Position numbers and translations under genes: made by a program. DNA of 64,000 nt from Thermus parvatiensis. GTDB lineage: Bacteria > Deinococcota > Deinococci > Deinococcales > Thermaceae. Positions 55,380 through 64,000 of the stretch are shown piece after piece. Below the pieces are notes generated by a model. That model saw only the letters and a list, made by a program, of their open reading frames with translations. It did no database searches and was not told where the DNA came from. Within the stretch, counting starts at the first letter, position 1. The number at the start of each line of letters is the position of its first letter. The stretch is from the NCBI RefSeq assembly GCF_001535545.1, contig NZ_CP014141.1, positions 1,302,001-1,366,000 of the forward strand, written 5' to 3'.

Positions 55380-56821
55380 ATGCAGGCGAGGCCACGTACC
55401 CAAACCATCGTTCGCCCCATCAACGTAACCACTCGCCCCCTACTCACCGTACTCCTTCTTTTAGCTTCGGACTTAGGGGCTTTGGTTTTAGCCGGAGGGC
55501 TCTCCGTAGGGGTCCGGTTTCTTTGGGACGGCAGCTTCAACCCAGCCCTCTACGTGTCGCTTTGGCCGGTAATCGGGCTTTTTGTGTTGGCTTACGCCCT
55601 CATGGGTCTCTACCCCGGTATAGGAAAAGCCCCGGCAGAAGAGCTGCGCCAACTTACGCTCACGACGACGCTGGTCTACCTCGTACTCGGCGCGGCAACC
55701 TTCTTATTCAAGGTAGGGGATACCTACTCGCGGGCAACCTTCCTTGGTGCATGGGCACTCTCGGTAGTCCTGGTGCCTCTAAGCCGTGCCCTCACGCGCC
55801 ACCTTTTTGCCCACAGAAAGTGGTGGGGCTATCCGGCCGTGGTGCTCGGGGCCGGGGAAACCGGACGCATGGTGGTGCAGACGCTCAAGCGGCAACCGGG
55901 ACTAGGCCTGAAGCCGGTGGCCGTTTTGGACGATGATCCGGAAAAACAGGGGGTAATGGAAGGCGTACCCGTACTTGGTGGCCTGGATCTGGCTCCGGCG
56001 CTGGCACGCGAACTGAGGGTGCGACACGCCATCGTGGCGATGCCGGGGGTGCCGCGGGCCAAGCTGCTGGAAGTCTTAGAGCAACACGGTCACGCGTTCC
56101 CTCACCTAGTCCTAATCCCCGACCTCTTTGGCTTTTCCAACCTTTGGGTTACAACAAAGGACCTCGGGGGATACTGGGGCTCGAGGTACGCCAGCAGCTG
56201 CTACTACCGGGACCGCGCCTTGCGAAACGCATCATTGACGTTGGCCTTTCCCTCATTGGGGGTCTGTTACTTTTACCTTTTCTAGCACTAATCGCTATCC
56301 TTATCAAATTGGACTCGCCAGGTCCTGTACTGTACGGCCACACGCGGATTGGCCAGAACGGACGGCGGTTCAAAGCTTGGAAATTTCGTTCCATGGTGAA
56401 GGATGCCGACAAGGTTCTCAAGGAATATCTAGAGAAACACCCTGAACTACGCGAAGAATGGGAACGAGATCAAAAACTTCGGAGCGATCCTCGCGTGACA
56501 CGGATAGGACGGATACTGCGCCAAACAAGCTTGGACGAGCTGCCTCAACTTTGGAACGTGCTGCGAGGGGAAATGAGCCTCGTGGGACCCCGGCCGATTG
56601 TTCAGGATGAGGTGATAAAGTACGGCGAAAAATTTGCCCTTTATATCAAAGTAAAGCCAGGCATGACTGGGCTTTGGCAGGTCTCGGGGCGCAACGACAC
56701 CACCTATCAGGAACGTGTGAATCTGGACATCTACTACATCCGCAACTGGTCCCTTTGGCTTGACCTCTACATCCTGGCCCGGACGGTGTGGGTGGTGCTC
56801 ACGCGGAAGGGAGCGTACTAG
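55380..56821 (+). CDS. Undecaprenyl-phosphate sugar phosphotransferase (WbaP/priming type; frame broken by one missing base)
   Basis: Restored length is 480 residues. The N-terminal half has four to five membrane helices (about 20-140) and a Rossmann-like CoA-binding region (AVVLGAGETGRMVVQTLKRQ, then AVLDDDPEKQGVMEGVPVLG). The C-terminal catalytic half has KRIIDVGLSLIGGLLLLPFL, WKFRSMVKDAD, TSLDELPQLWNVLRGEMSLV, GPRP and VKPGMTGLWQVSGRND. The frame is lost at a run of five G (56166-56170). One more G joins KDLGGILGLEVRQQLLLPG. It transfers the first sugar-phosphate to the lipid carrier. Confidence 0.92.
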
Positions 56822-56838
56822 GGTAAAGTGGAGCGCGT

Positions 56839-59297
56839 ATGATGGAAGCACCCCAGGAGGAAATCACCCTACGGGACATCGTGGAGGTTTTAAAGCGGCA
56901 CCGCGTCTACCTTTGGACCTTCCCCCTCCTCTTCGGCGCGGTGGCCCTCATCTACGGCTTTTTCATCGCCGAGCCCACCTACGCCTCCACCGCTACCCTA
57001 AGCGTGGCCCCGGTGCAGGTGCAGGCCCAGCTGGAGCAGAGGATCCAGGTGCAGCAGGCCACCCCCATCACCTTTGAGGGCCTAAAGGCCCTGGCCCTCT
57101 CCGAGGAGGTGGTAGGGGGGTGTGGGAGGTGCTAAGGCAAGAGGGGAGGCTTCCCACCCGCTGGCAGGACCAGGGGAACCTCAGGGGCGTGGAGCGGATG
57201 CTCCGGGACCTCCAGGTGAAGGACATCTCCCCCAAGGTCCAGGCGGCGAACCCCAACCAGGTGCCCCCCATCGTGGCGACCTTCACCGTCAAGGCTCCCG
57301 ACCCCCAAGTGGCGGCTAAGGCGGCGAACCTCTGGGTGGAGGCGGTGAAGCGCAAGGTGAACGAGATCCCCCTGCAGCGCCTTAAGGCGAGCCTCCTGGC
57401 CCTCGAGGAGCAGCTACCCCCCGCGGAGAAGGCCTACCGGGAGGCCCAGGCGAGGTGGGAGGCCTTCCAGAAGGCCACCACCCTCCCCCAGGACAAGGCG
57501 GAGCTGGAGGCCAAGACCGGGGAGCGGGTGAGCCTGGACCAGGAGCTTTCCGGCCTGGAGCGGGACCTTTCGGCGGTGCGGGGGCGGATAGAGGCCCTAA
57601 GCCGGGAGGCGGACCGCCAGGCCCGGCTCGTGCCCCTGAACACGAGCCCCGAGCAGCTCGCCATCATCGGCAAGCGCCTCCAGGAGGCCCAGGCCGCCCT
57701 GAAGGGAGAGACGGAGAAGGCCCGGCAGGCCTATCTGGCGGCGGCCAAGGCCCTCGAGACCTTCAAGGGACGGGAGCGCATCCCCGTGTGGCAGGCGGAG
57801 CTTTCCGCCTACACGGAAGGCTACGCCTCGGCCCAGGCCCGGCTCGTCGCCCTGGAGAAGGACCTGGCGGTGAAGCGGACCCAGCTCGCCGAGGCGCAAA
57901 GCCGCTTCGCCCAGTACAAGGCGGAGATCCCCGGCCTTTCCGTGGAGAACCTGGTGGCCGGGCTCACGGTGGAGGAGGCCCAGGCCCTGGTGGCCGAGCG
58001 CCTGAGGGAGGCGGACGCCCGGCTCAAGCAGGCGGAGGCGGCCTGGCAGGCCTACCAGAAGGAGAGCCAACTCTCGGTGCTCAAGCAGCAGCTTGGGGGC
58101 TTCGCCGACCGGGTGGCGGGGATCCGGCAGCGGCTGGAAAAGATCCCCACGGAAAGGGCGGTCTTGCAGACCAGACTCCAAGCCGTGGAAGCCGAGCTGG
58201 CCAAAGAGCCCAAGCTCCTCGCCCTGGAGCGGGAGATCGTGGCCGACCCCGCGGTGGCCGCCGTCATCGCCCGCGGAGGCGACCTCCAGGCCCTGGTGGG
58301 CCTCAAGCTCAAAAACCAGGAGCTCAACCCCACCCACCAGAAGCTCCTCTCCACCGCCTTGGACCTGCGGGCGGACCTGGCGGCTTTGGACCGGGAGGAG
58401 CGGGCCTTGCGGGAGGAGGAGGGGAAGCTACTTCCCCAGGTGGAAGACCTGCAGGCGCGGGTGGCGGAGGAGGAGGCGAGGCGGGCCCGGCTGCTGACGG
58501 AGCTGGACGTGGCCCGGGACGTGTACAACGCCGTCTACCGCTACGCCGAGACCCTCAAGCAGATGGCCTCGAGGCCCAAGGACCGCCTCCGGGAGGTGAG
58601 CCCCGACGTCCTCCGCTACCGGGACCAGGTGGTGGGGCTCCAGGCGGAGATCGCGGCCCTGGAGGCGGAGAAGGCGGCCCTCACCCGCAACCTGGCCGAG
58701 TACGACCGCCGCATCCAGGAGCGCCGGGCCCAGATCGCCCTTCAGGAGCGGGAGAAGGAGGCCATCACCCTGGAGTACAACACCAAGAAGGCCGCCTACG
58801 AGGCCCTCCGGTCCCGCTACGACCAGATCGCCACCCTCACCGCCCAGGACCTCGCCTTTGATAACCCCAACCCCGAGTACCAGCGCCTGCGCTCGGCCCT
58901 CATAGACGCCCAGGCGGAGGAGGCGAGGCTTCTTGCCAGGAAGGCGGCCCTTCAGGCCCGCATCGCCCAGGTGGACGCCCGTATCAACGTCCTCAAGGAC
59001 CGGGTGGCCCGGGCTCAGGTGGAGCAGGACACCCTAAGCCAGGCCCTGGAGCTCGCCAAGAACGCCTACCTGGCCCTGGCCCAGAAGCGCACGGACCTGG
59101 AAATCCAGATCGCCAGCAGCCAGGAGGCCTGGGCCTCCATCCTGGCCCCCGCTTACCCCGTCTACGAGAAAGTGGCGCCCAGGCGGGGCCTCCTCTTCGC
59201 CCTGGCGGTGGCCTTGGGCCTGATGCTCGGGGTGATGGCCGCCTTCGTGGCCGAGGCCCTAAGGCCCCAGGAGGCCCCTTCCGGGGGAAGCGCATGA
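56839..59297 (+). CDS. Wzz/GumC-type chain-length and export protein with long coiled coil (frame broken by one missing base)
   Basis: Restored length is 819 residues. TM1 (about 25-45, LWTFPLLFGAVALIYGFFIA) and a C-terminal TM (LLFALAVALGLMLGVMAAFV) bracket a large periplasmic part that is mostly Ala/Glu/Lys/Gln-rich coiled coil, much longer than in usual Wzz. The first 100 residues have the Wzz fold (YASTATLSVAP). The frame is lost at a run of six G (57115-57120). One more G gives SEEVVGGVWEVLRQEGRLP. No kinase motif is present. It should set chain length or guide export. Confidence 0.88.
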
Positions 59298-59707
59298 ACC
59301 GGGCGCGCGACTGGATGCGGCAAGCCGAGCGGGACCTTGAGCACGCCCAAAAGAGCCTGGAGCTTGGCCACTGGGAATGGGCTTGCTTCGCCGCCCATCA
59401 GGCGGCGGAGAAAGCCCTCAAAGCGGTTTATTTCGCCTTGGGGGCCGAGGCCTTCGGCCACGCGCTCACCCACCTCTTGGCCGGTCTTCACGAACGGCTC
59501 AACTTGACCCCCGAGCTCAGGCGCTGCGCCCTGGTGTTGGATCGGCTCTACATCCCCACGCGCTATCCGGACAGCTGGGAGGCGGGTGCCCCTCTAGACT
59601 ACTATGGAGAGGAGGAGGCTCGGGATGCGCTCCTTTGTGCAGGAGAAATCCTACGGTTCGGTCAAAGTGTTCTGGCTGGACCGGGAGAGACTTCTTCAGG
59701 CCCTTGA
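59294..59707 (+). CDS. HEPN-domain protein (pair 1)
   Basis: 137 residues; ATG overlaps the wzz stop (ATGA). Helical HEPN fold: NRARDWMRQAERDLEHAQKS, then WACFAAHQAAEKALKAVYFA, HALTHLLAGL, and [14 protein letters not shown], the pattern of the PF05168-type HEPN. The classical R-x4-6-H nuclease motif is not seen at its usual place. A nucleotidyltransferase gene overlaps its 3' end by 83 bases. HEPN/MNT pairs act as toxin-antitoxin modules; the role here is inferred. Confidence 0.85.
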   Translation: MNRARDWMRQAERDLEHAQKSLELGHWEWACFAAHQAAEKALKAVYFALGAEAFGHALTHLLAGLHERLNLTPELRRCALVLDRLYIPTRYPDSWEAGAPLDYYGEEEARDALLCAGEILRFGQSVLAGPGETSSGP

Positions 59708-59993
59708 AGAAAAGGCGGCCGAGCTCCTCGCCACCTTCCCCGAGGTCCTCGCCGTGGTCCTCTTCGGCTCCTTGGCCCGGGGAGAGGCGACGCCGCGGAG
59801 CGACGCCGACCTCCTCCTCCTCGTGGGGGAGGCTCCCCCCTTCCTGGAGCGCCCCGGGCGTTACCTTCCCCTTTTCGCTGATCTGGGTTTTCCCGTGGAC
59901 CTTTTCGTCTACACCCCGAAGGAGGCCGAGGCCAATCCCCTGGCCCGGCGAGCCCTGGCGGAGGGCCGGGTTCTCGCCGAGCGGAAGGGCTAG
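59625..59993 (+). CDS. MNT-type minimal nucleotidyltransferase (pair 1)
   Basis: 122 residues from ATG 59625, with GGAGGAGG six bases upstream inside the HEPN gene. The motif GSLARGEATPRSDADL fits GSx10DxD exactly and is followed by the third acidic residue in FPVDLFVYTP. MntA-type antitoxins AMPylate their HEPN partner. The stop overlaps the convergent small gene by four bases. Confidence 0.87.
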   Translation: MRSFVQEKSYGSVKVFWLDRERLLQALEEKAAELLATFPEVLAVVLFGSLARGEATPRSDADLLLLVGEAPPFLERPGRYLPLFADLGFPVDLFVYTPKEAEANPLARRALAEGRVLAERKG

Positions 59994-60214
59994 GGGCGGG
60001 CCACCTCCTCCAGCGTCCTCTCCGCCTCCTCCATGTACCGGTCCCAGGGGATGAGGGCGTAGCCCCCCTCCCTCCGGGCGGCGTAGTAGGGGAGGGCGAG
60101 GGAGAGGGGGGTCCGCACCTCCGGGTAGGCCCGCACCAGGGCGGGAGGAGGCTTAGGCCGGGGCTTGGGCTGCCTAAGGCGCTCCAGGATGAGGCTTAGC
60201 CTATAGGGGCGCAT
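59990..60214 (-). CDS. Small basic protein at the end of the MoxR-VWA operon, unknown
   Basis: 74 residues; ATG overlaps the stop of the VWA gene (TGATG), so translation is coupled. The N-terminus is basic (RPYRLSLILERLRQPKPRPK), the C-terminus acidic (YMEEAERTLEEVARP). No family is recognised. The tight coupling suggests a subunit or adaptor of the module. Confidence 0.6.
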   Translation of the reverse strand: MRPYRLSLILERLRQPKPRPKPPPALVRAYPEVRTPLSLALPYYAARREGGYALIPWDRYMEEAERTLEEVARP

Positions 60215-61437
60215 CAGTTCCTCCGCACCTTCTTGTTGAGGAAGTCCAGGAGGAGGTACTTGCCGATGTTCCTGGGGCTCGTGAGGTAAGCCTTGCCCCG
60301 GGTGATCTGGGCAAGCTTCTTCACGAAGGCGAGAAGCTCGGGTTCCCGGGCGAGCATGAAGGTGTGGATGGGGATGCCTTCCCGCCGGGCCAAGGTGGCC
60401 TCCTTTAGGGTTTCGGCCAGGATTAGGGGGTCCAGGCCCCAGGCGTTTTTGTAGATCTCCCCGCTCGGCAGGGTGAGGGCGGAGGGCTTGCCGTCGGTGA
60501 TGAGGATGATCTGCTTCATCTCCCCGCCCATCTTCTTAAGGAGGGTCCGGGCGAGCTCCAGGCCCGCCTTGGTGTTGGTGTGGTAGGGGCCCACCTGGGC
60601 CAGGGGGAGCTTGGCCAGGGGGATCTCCTCGGCGGTGTCGTGGAAGAGGACGAAGCGGACCCTATCCCCGGGGTACTGGGTGCGGATGAGGTGGGCGAGG
60701 GCGAGGGCCACCTTCTTGGCCGGGGTGAAGCGGTCCTCGCCGTAGAGGATCATGGAGTGGGAGCAGTCCAGGAGGACCACGGTGCTCATGCTGGCGGTGT
60801 ACTCGGCGAGGTCTATGACCAGATCCTCGTGGGAAAGGCCTTCCAGCCCCTTGGCCATGGCCTTCTTGAGGGTCTCGGGAACGTTTAGGTCCAAGGGGTC
60901 CCCCCACTCCCAGGGCTTGGTCTCCCCCGTCTTCTCCACCCCGGGGGCGTGGTGGGGGGTGGGGTGGAGGCCCGGGGGGTTGCGGCCCAGGGCCCCGAGG
61001 AGCTCCCGGAGGCTTTTCAGGCCGAGGAAGTCCGAGGCCTTCTCCGTGAGCTCCAGGCGGGCCTCCCCCGCCTCGCCCCGGTAGCCGCCCTGGGCGGGCT
61101 CCGTGGGGTCCTCCCCGGGAAGGCGCAGGTAGCCCGCCTCCTGGAGTTTCCGGATCATCCCCTGGATGGCCTGGTAGAGCCTCGTCTCCTCCTTGCGGTC
61201 GGCGAAGCGGGCCTCGCGGAGCCAGTCTTCCGGCACCAGCTCGTTTTGGAGGAGGGCCTGGAGGAGGGCGTCGTAGAGGTCCTCGAGGGTGGGCTGGCGG
61301 TTAGGGTCCGAGTCGTAGCGCTGGAAGGGGTCGGAAAACCCCGAGTCCAGGAGGAAGTCCTCCAGGAGGGAGAGGATCTCCTCGGGGGGAAGCTCTTCCA
61401 GGCCTCCCTCGTAGCGGCTATAGCGGATGGCCTTCAT
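60214..61437 (-). CDS. VWA-domain protein (MoxR/chelatase-associated type)
   Basis: 407 residues. The N-terminal ~190 residues are helical and charged. A von Willebrand factor A domain (about 215-395) has the MIDAS motif DCSHSM (DxSxS) in [20 protein letters not shown], the threonine region [14 protein letters not shown] and [11 protein letters not shown]. Such proteins work with MoxR-family AAA ATPases as chelatase-like or chaperone systems. ATG 61437 overlaps the HEPN gene's stop (ATGA). Confidence 0.88.
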   Translation of the reverse strand: MKAIRYSRYEGGLEELPPEEILSLLEDFLLDSGFSDPFQRYDSDPNRQPTLEDLYDALLQALLQNELVPEDWLREARFADRKEETRLYQAIQGMIRKLQEAGYLRLPGEDPTEPAQGGYRGEAGEARLELTEKASDFLGLKSLRELLGALGRNPPGLHPTPHHAPGVEKTGETKPWEWGDPLDLNVPETLKKAMAKGLEGLSHEDLVIDLAEYTASMSTVVLLDCSHSMILYGEDRFTPAKKVALALAHLIRTQYPGDRVRFVLFHDTAEEIPLAKLPLAQVGPYHTNTKAGLELARTLLKKMGGEMKQIILITDGKPSALTLPSGEIYKNAWGLDPLILAETLKEATLARREGIPIHTFMLAREPELLAFVKKLAQITRGKAYLTSPRNIGKYLLLDFLNKKVRRN

Positions 61438-61820
61438 CGTTGCAACCTCCCCAAGATCTGTTCCATGAGCCTGGCGTAGTCCGGAAGCCGTCGGAAGAGG
61501 GCCCGGGCCAGGTCCTCGTTGTAGGTGTGGACCGTGAGGCTGCGGTCGTCCACCATGCCCAAGGCCAGGCGGGCTTCCTCGTCCCTGAGTAGACCCACCT
61601 CCCGGGCCAGGCGGATAACTCCCTTGGGGCTTGCCCCCTCCAGCCCCTCCACCTCCCGGAGGTAGGCCTGGAGGGCCTTCCAGAAGGCCTCAAAGGTGTA
61701 CTCAAAGCGCTGGATGGCGGCGTCCCGCTCCACCGGGCTCGGGTCTTCCAAGAAGGCCAGCTCCTTCAGCGTGGCCAGGGCCTTCTCCGCGACCTGGATC
61801 CGTTCTAGAACTCGGCCCAA
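61434..61820 (-). CDS. HepT-like HEPN toxin / nucleotidyltransferase-substrate-binding protein (pair 2)
   Basis: 128 residues from TTG 61820. The all-helical HI0074/HepT fold is shown by RFEYTFEAFWKALQAYLREV, ASPKGVIRLAREVGLL and DDRSLTVHTYNEDLARAL. The last block holds R-x4-H-x-Y, the catalytic ribonuclease motif whose Tyr is AMPylated by MntA in studied pairs. It overlaps the MNT gene by 16 bases and the VWA gene by 4. Its embedding between AAA and VWA genes is unusual. Confidence 0.88.
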   Translation of the reverse strand: MGRVLERIQVAEKALATLKELAFLEDPSPVERDAAIQRFEYTFEAFWKALQAYLREVEGLEGASPKGVIRLAREVGLLRDEEARLALGMVDDRSLTVHTYNEDLARALFRRLPDYARLMEQILGRLQR

Positions 61821-62107
61821 AGCACCCCCTCCCTAAGCACCCGCTCCCGGAAGGCGGGCTCGGCCTCGGCGAGGTCCACGAGGTCCACCCGCCGCACCAC
61901 GGGGGCCTCCTCCAGGGCCTCCCGGAGGAGGGGCATGAGGTCCTTAAGGGGTACGGGGGAGAGGAGGGCGAGGTCCAGGTCGGAGGCTTGCCTTCCCTCC
62001 CCCCGGGCGAAGGAGCCGAAGAGGAAAAGCCTCGCCCCCGTGCCCTGGAGGAAGGGCCTCAGGGCCCTTAGGACCGCCTCCTTGTCCCGGTCCAGGCTAG
62101 TTGCCAT
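61805..62107 (-). CDS. MntA-like minimal nucleotidyltransferase antitoxin (pair 2)
   Basis: 100 residues from ATG 62107. [19 protein letters not shown] fits GSx10DxD, and [10 protein letters not shown] supplies the third acidic residue. The ATG lies inside the end of the MoxR gene (11-base overlap), so both are translated together. It should AMPylate and silence the HepT-like partner encoded next. Confidence 0.9.
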   Translation of the reverse strand: MATSLDRDKEAVLRALRPFLQGTGARLFLFGSFARGEGRQASDLDLALLSPVPLKDLMPLLREALEEAPVVRRVDLVDLAEAEPAFRERVLREGVLWAEF

Positions 62108-63491
62108 AGCTCCTCGGGCGCTCCGCCGCCTGGTAGGTCGCCTCGCCCCGGGAGAGCTTCCTTCGGCCCACCAGGCCCTCGAGGACGAACTCCCCGGCGG
62201 ACAGCAAAACCTCAGGGGCTTCCCCCTCGGCCAGGGCCCGGGCCGCCTCCAGAAGCCCCGGGACCCCAGCCATGGCCTTAAGGGCCTCCTCCACGTCCCC
62301 CTCGGGCAGGGTGAGGAGGTTCCCCTCCTCAAAGTGGGCCACGATGGGCTCGGTCCTTAAGCGGTAGCGGGGAAGAACCAGGCCGAAGGCCCGCTGCACG
62401 ATCTCCCGCGCCACCCTCTCCGCCCCCTGGAGCTCCCCTTCGTACTCCAACTCCAGCTTCCCGGTGATGGCGGGAAGCCCCTGGTAGAGGTCCAAGGGCC
62501 TCGCCACGGGCCTTCCCCCGTGGAGGAGGGCGCGGCGCTCGGCGCTTGCCGCCACCACCTCCAAAAGGCTGATGGCGAGGCGCTGGGAAACCCCCGCCGT
62601 CTGGTCCACGCGGCGGTCCTCCCGGGCGACGAAGGCCACGGCCTCCACGGAAAGCCTCACCCACTCCGGGACCAGGACCCCCTCCGGCACGTAGGCCTCC
62701 TGGGCGCTGATCCGGGCGCCCTCCTCCAAGGAGCGGGGGTAGTGGGTGCGGATCTCGCTCCCGATGCGGTCCTTCAAGGGGGTGACGATCCGCCCCCGGG
62801 CGGTGTAGTCCTGGGGGTTGGCGGTGAAGACGAGCCAGACGTCCAGGGGAAGCCGGAGGGGGTAGCCCCGGATCTGGACGTCCCCCTCCTCGAGGATGTT
62901 GAAAAGGGCCACCTGCACCTTGGGGGCGAGGTCGGCGAGCTCGTTCACGGCGAAGATCCCCCGGTTCGCCCGGGGCAGGAGGCCGTAGTGGATGCTCTCC
63001 AGGTCCGCCATCCCCGTGCCCCGCCTGGCCGCCTTGATGGGGTCCATGTCCCCGAGGAGGTCGGCCACGGTGGTGTCGGGGGTGGCGAGCTTCTCCACGT
63101 ACCGGTCCTCCCGGGAAAGCCAGACGATGGGGGCGTCGTCCCCGGCCTCCTCCAGGAGGCGCTTTCCCTCGGGGGAGATGGGGTGGAGGGGGTTGTCGCG
63201 AAGCTCCGTGGCGAGGGCGGGAACCTCCTCGTCCAGGAGGCTCGTGAGGCTCCGCAGGATCCGGCTTTTCGCCTGGCCCCGGGTGCCGAGGAGGATGAAG
63301 TTCTGCTTGGCGAGGATGGCCTGGACCAGGGCGGGGATCACCGTGTCCTCGTAGCCGTGGATGCCGGGAAAAAGCCTCTCCCCACGCCTGAGCTTCTCCC
63401 GGAGGTTCTCCCTGGCCTCGTCCTTCACGGTGCGGCGGAGCTTCTCCAGGGGGTAGGTGCGCCTGAGTTCGCCTAGGGTCTTGGCCTTCAC
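62097..63491 (-). CDS. MoxR/magnesium-chelatase-type AAA+ ATPase
   Basis: 464 residues from GTG 63491, 7 bases after a TAGACT -10 box. The P-loop reads [19 protein letters not shown], with AKS as in MoxR proteins. The Walker B region is [20 protein letters not shown], in which the usual first acidic residue (DE) is Asn. [20 protein letters not shown] is sensor 1. It ends with a helical domain including [12 protein letters not shown]. It heads the operon AAA-MNT-HEPN-VWA-small protein and should remodel or load a target together with the VWA protein. Confidence 0.88.
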   Translation of the reverse strand: MKAKTLGELRRTYPLEKLRRTVKDEARENLREKLRRGERLFPGIHGYEDTVIPALVQAILAKQNFILLGTRGQAKSRILRSLTSLLDEEVPALATELRDNPLHPISPEGKRLLEEAGDDAPIVWLSREDRYVEKLATPDTTVADLLGDMDPIKAARRGTGMADLESIHYGLLPRANRGIFAVNELADLAPKVQVALFNILEEGDVQIRGYPLRLPLDVWLVFTANPQDYTARGRIVTPLKDRIGSEIRTHYPRSLEEGARISAQEAYVPEGVLVPEWVRLSVEAVAFVAREDRRVDQTAGVSQRLAISLLEVVAASAERRALLHGGRPVARPLDLYQGLPAITGKLELEYEGELQGAERVAREIVQRAFGLVLPRYRLRTEPIVAHFEEGNLLTLPEGDVEEALKAMAGVPGLLEAARALAEGEAPEVLLSAGEFVLEGLVGRRKLSRGEATYQAAERPRSYGN

Positions 63492-63498
63492 CCTTACC

Positions 63499-63558
63499 AG
63501 TCTAGGGGAAGGGATAGGCGGGGTGTGTGCCGTGGGTTCCCCTGGAGCGTGGGATAAT
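63499..63558. promoter_or_regulatory. Divergent leaderless promoters (MoxR operon / HEPN pair 3)
   Basis: Minus strand: TAGACT at 63504-63499, 7 bases before GTG 63491. Plus strand: GATAAT at 63553-63558, 6 bases before GTG 63565. No strong -35 boxes. The 73-bp gap could hold a shared operator. Confidence 0.6.
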
Positions 63559-63564
63559 AAGGGG

Positions 63565-63948
63565 GTGAACCGGGCCCGGGACTGGCTGGAGCAGGCGAGG
63601 CACAACCTGCGCCACGCCCAGGGAAGCTTGGGCCTAGGCGACTACGCCTGGGCCTGCTTCGCCGCGCAACAGGCCGCCGAGGCCGCCCTCAAGGGGCTTC
63701 ATCTGGCCCGGGGCCAGGTGGCCTGGGGCCACTCCATCCTGGACCTCCTGGCCGACCTTCCCGAGGATGTGGACGTACCCGAGGACCTGGTGGAGGCCGC
63801 CAAGGTCTTGGACAAGTACTACATCCCCACCCGCTACCCGGACGCCCACCCGGCGGGCCCCGCCGCCCGGCACTACACCCGCCTCGAGGCGGAGGAGGCC
63901 CTGGACCTAGCCCGAAGGATCCTGGCCTTCGTGGAGGAAAAGCTTTGA
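63565..63948 (+). CDS. HEPN-domain protein (pair 3)
   Basis: 127 residues from GTG 63565. It is a close paralogue of the HEPN protein at 59294: [40 protein letters not shown], and [16 protein letters not shown] align block by block. Its stop overlaps the start of a nucleotidyltransferase gene (TTGA). Together with pair 1 it flanks the MoxR-VWA operon. Confidence 0.87.
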   Translation: MNRARDWLEQARHNLRHAQGSLGLGDYAWACFAAQQAAEAALKGLHLARGQVAWGHSILDLLADLPEDVDVPEDLVEAAKVLDKYYIPTRYPDAHPAGPAARHYTRLEAEEALDLARRILAFVEEKL

Positions 63949-64000
63949 CCCGCGTCTTCCGCTTTGACCCTAAGGCCCGCCTTAAGGAGGTGGCCGAGGC
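63945..64000 (+). CDS. Start of a probable MNT nucleotidyltransferase gene (pair 3; cut by window end)
   Basis: Eighteen codons from TTG 63945, overlapping the HEPN stop: [18 protein letters not shown]. This matches the pattern before the GSx10DxD motif in the pair 1 transferase (VKVFWLDRERLLQALEE). The catalytic part lies outside the window, so the call rests on position and this short similarity. Confidence 0.6.
   Translation, partial: MTRVFRFDPKARLKEVAE

Noticed and set aside
56839..57135. Programmed frameshifting in wzz and other broken genes
   Set aside because: There is no consistent slippery heptamer or stimulatory structure, and unrelated housekeeping genes show the same one-base loss.
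57455..58861. 468-codon alternative frame inside wzz
   Set aside because: Gly/Pro/Arg-rich shadow; the other frame gives a coherent coiled coil between two membrane helices.

Overview
The window looks like Thermus chromosome, most probably T. thermophilus or a very close strain. The DNA is strongly GC-rich with almost every third codon position G or C. Genes are tightly packed and often overlap by 1-4 bases, GTG and TTG starts are common, and many genes have a -10 box only 6-8 bases before the start codon (leaderless transcripts). Marker proteins match Thermus in type and length: a 421-residue HisRS, a 571-residue IF2, a fused 735-residue SecDF, AsnRS beside a bacterial AspRS, and a 349-nt tmRNA.

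Layout. 1-7.1 kb: a transporter fragment and a regulator at the edge, then hisS, aspS, a PhzF-like gene, a HAD phosphatase and asnS. 7.1-11.3 kb: a TRAP-permease remnant, then pdxT and pdxS separated by a metal-efflux P-type ATPase and its SmtB-type repressor. 11.4-13.0 kb: a LysM/M23 envelope hydrolase and ssrA (tmRNA). 13.2-19.3 kb: rimP-nusA-rnpM-infB and secDF. 19.3-24.2 kb: a MalT-like ATPase without a DNA-binding domain, a ketosynthase fused to a sugar-permease tail, and an ExbB / ExbD-TonB-like envelope set. 24.2-30.3 kb: a TPP-riboswitch-controlled thiamine operon (thiE-thiS-thiG-thiO-thiC-MFS-thiD). 31.0-37.3 kb: a sulfate-assimilation and siroheme operon. 37.5-46.4 kb: mixed metabolic, rRNA/protein methylation, Fe-S carrier and small envelope genes. 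46.5-59.3 kb: a surface polysaccharide operon (phosphohexomutase, flippase, UDP-Galp mutase, four glycosyltransferases, polymerase/ligase, priming transferase, chain-length protein), of which about 50.7-56.8 kb has clearly lower GC. 59.3-64 kb: three HEPN/MNT pairs; one is embedded in a translationally coupled MoxR-MNT-HEPN-VWA operon.

Ten conserved genes (hisS, phzF, thiC, thiG, sat, a coiled-coil gene, the phosphohexomutase, wzy, the priming transferase and wzz) are each broken by exactly one missing base in a G or C homopolymer. The uniform direction and context point to homopolymer under-calling in the assembly rather than gene decay. Coordinates below span the restored genes.

The most interesting biology is the MoxR-HepT/MntA-VWA operon with its flanking HEPN/MNT pairs, the ketosynthase-permease chimera beside a headless MalT-like ATPase, the ExbD-TonB-like fusion, and the metal-resistance cassette that splits pdxS from pdxT.
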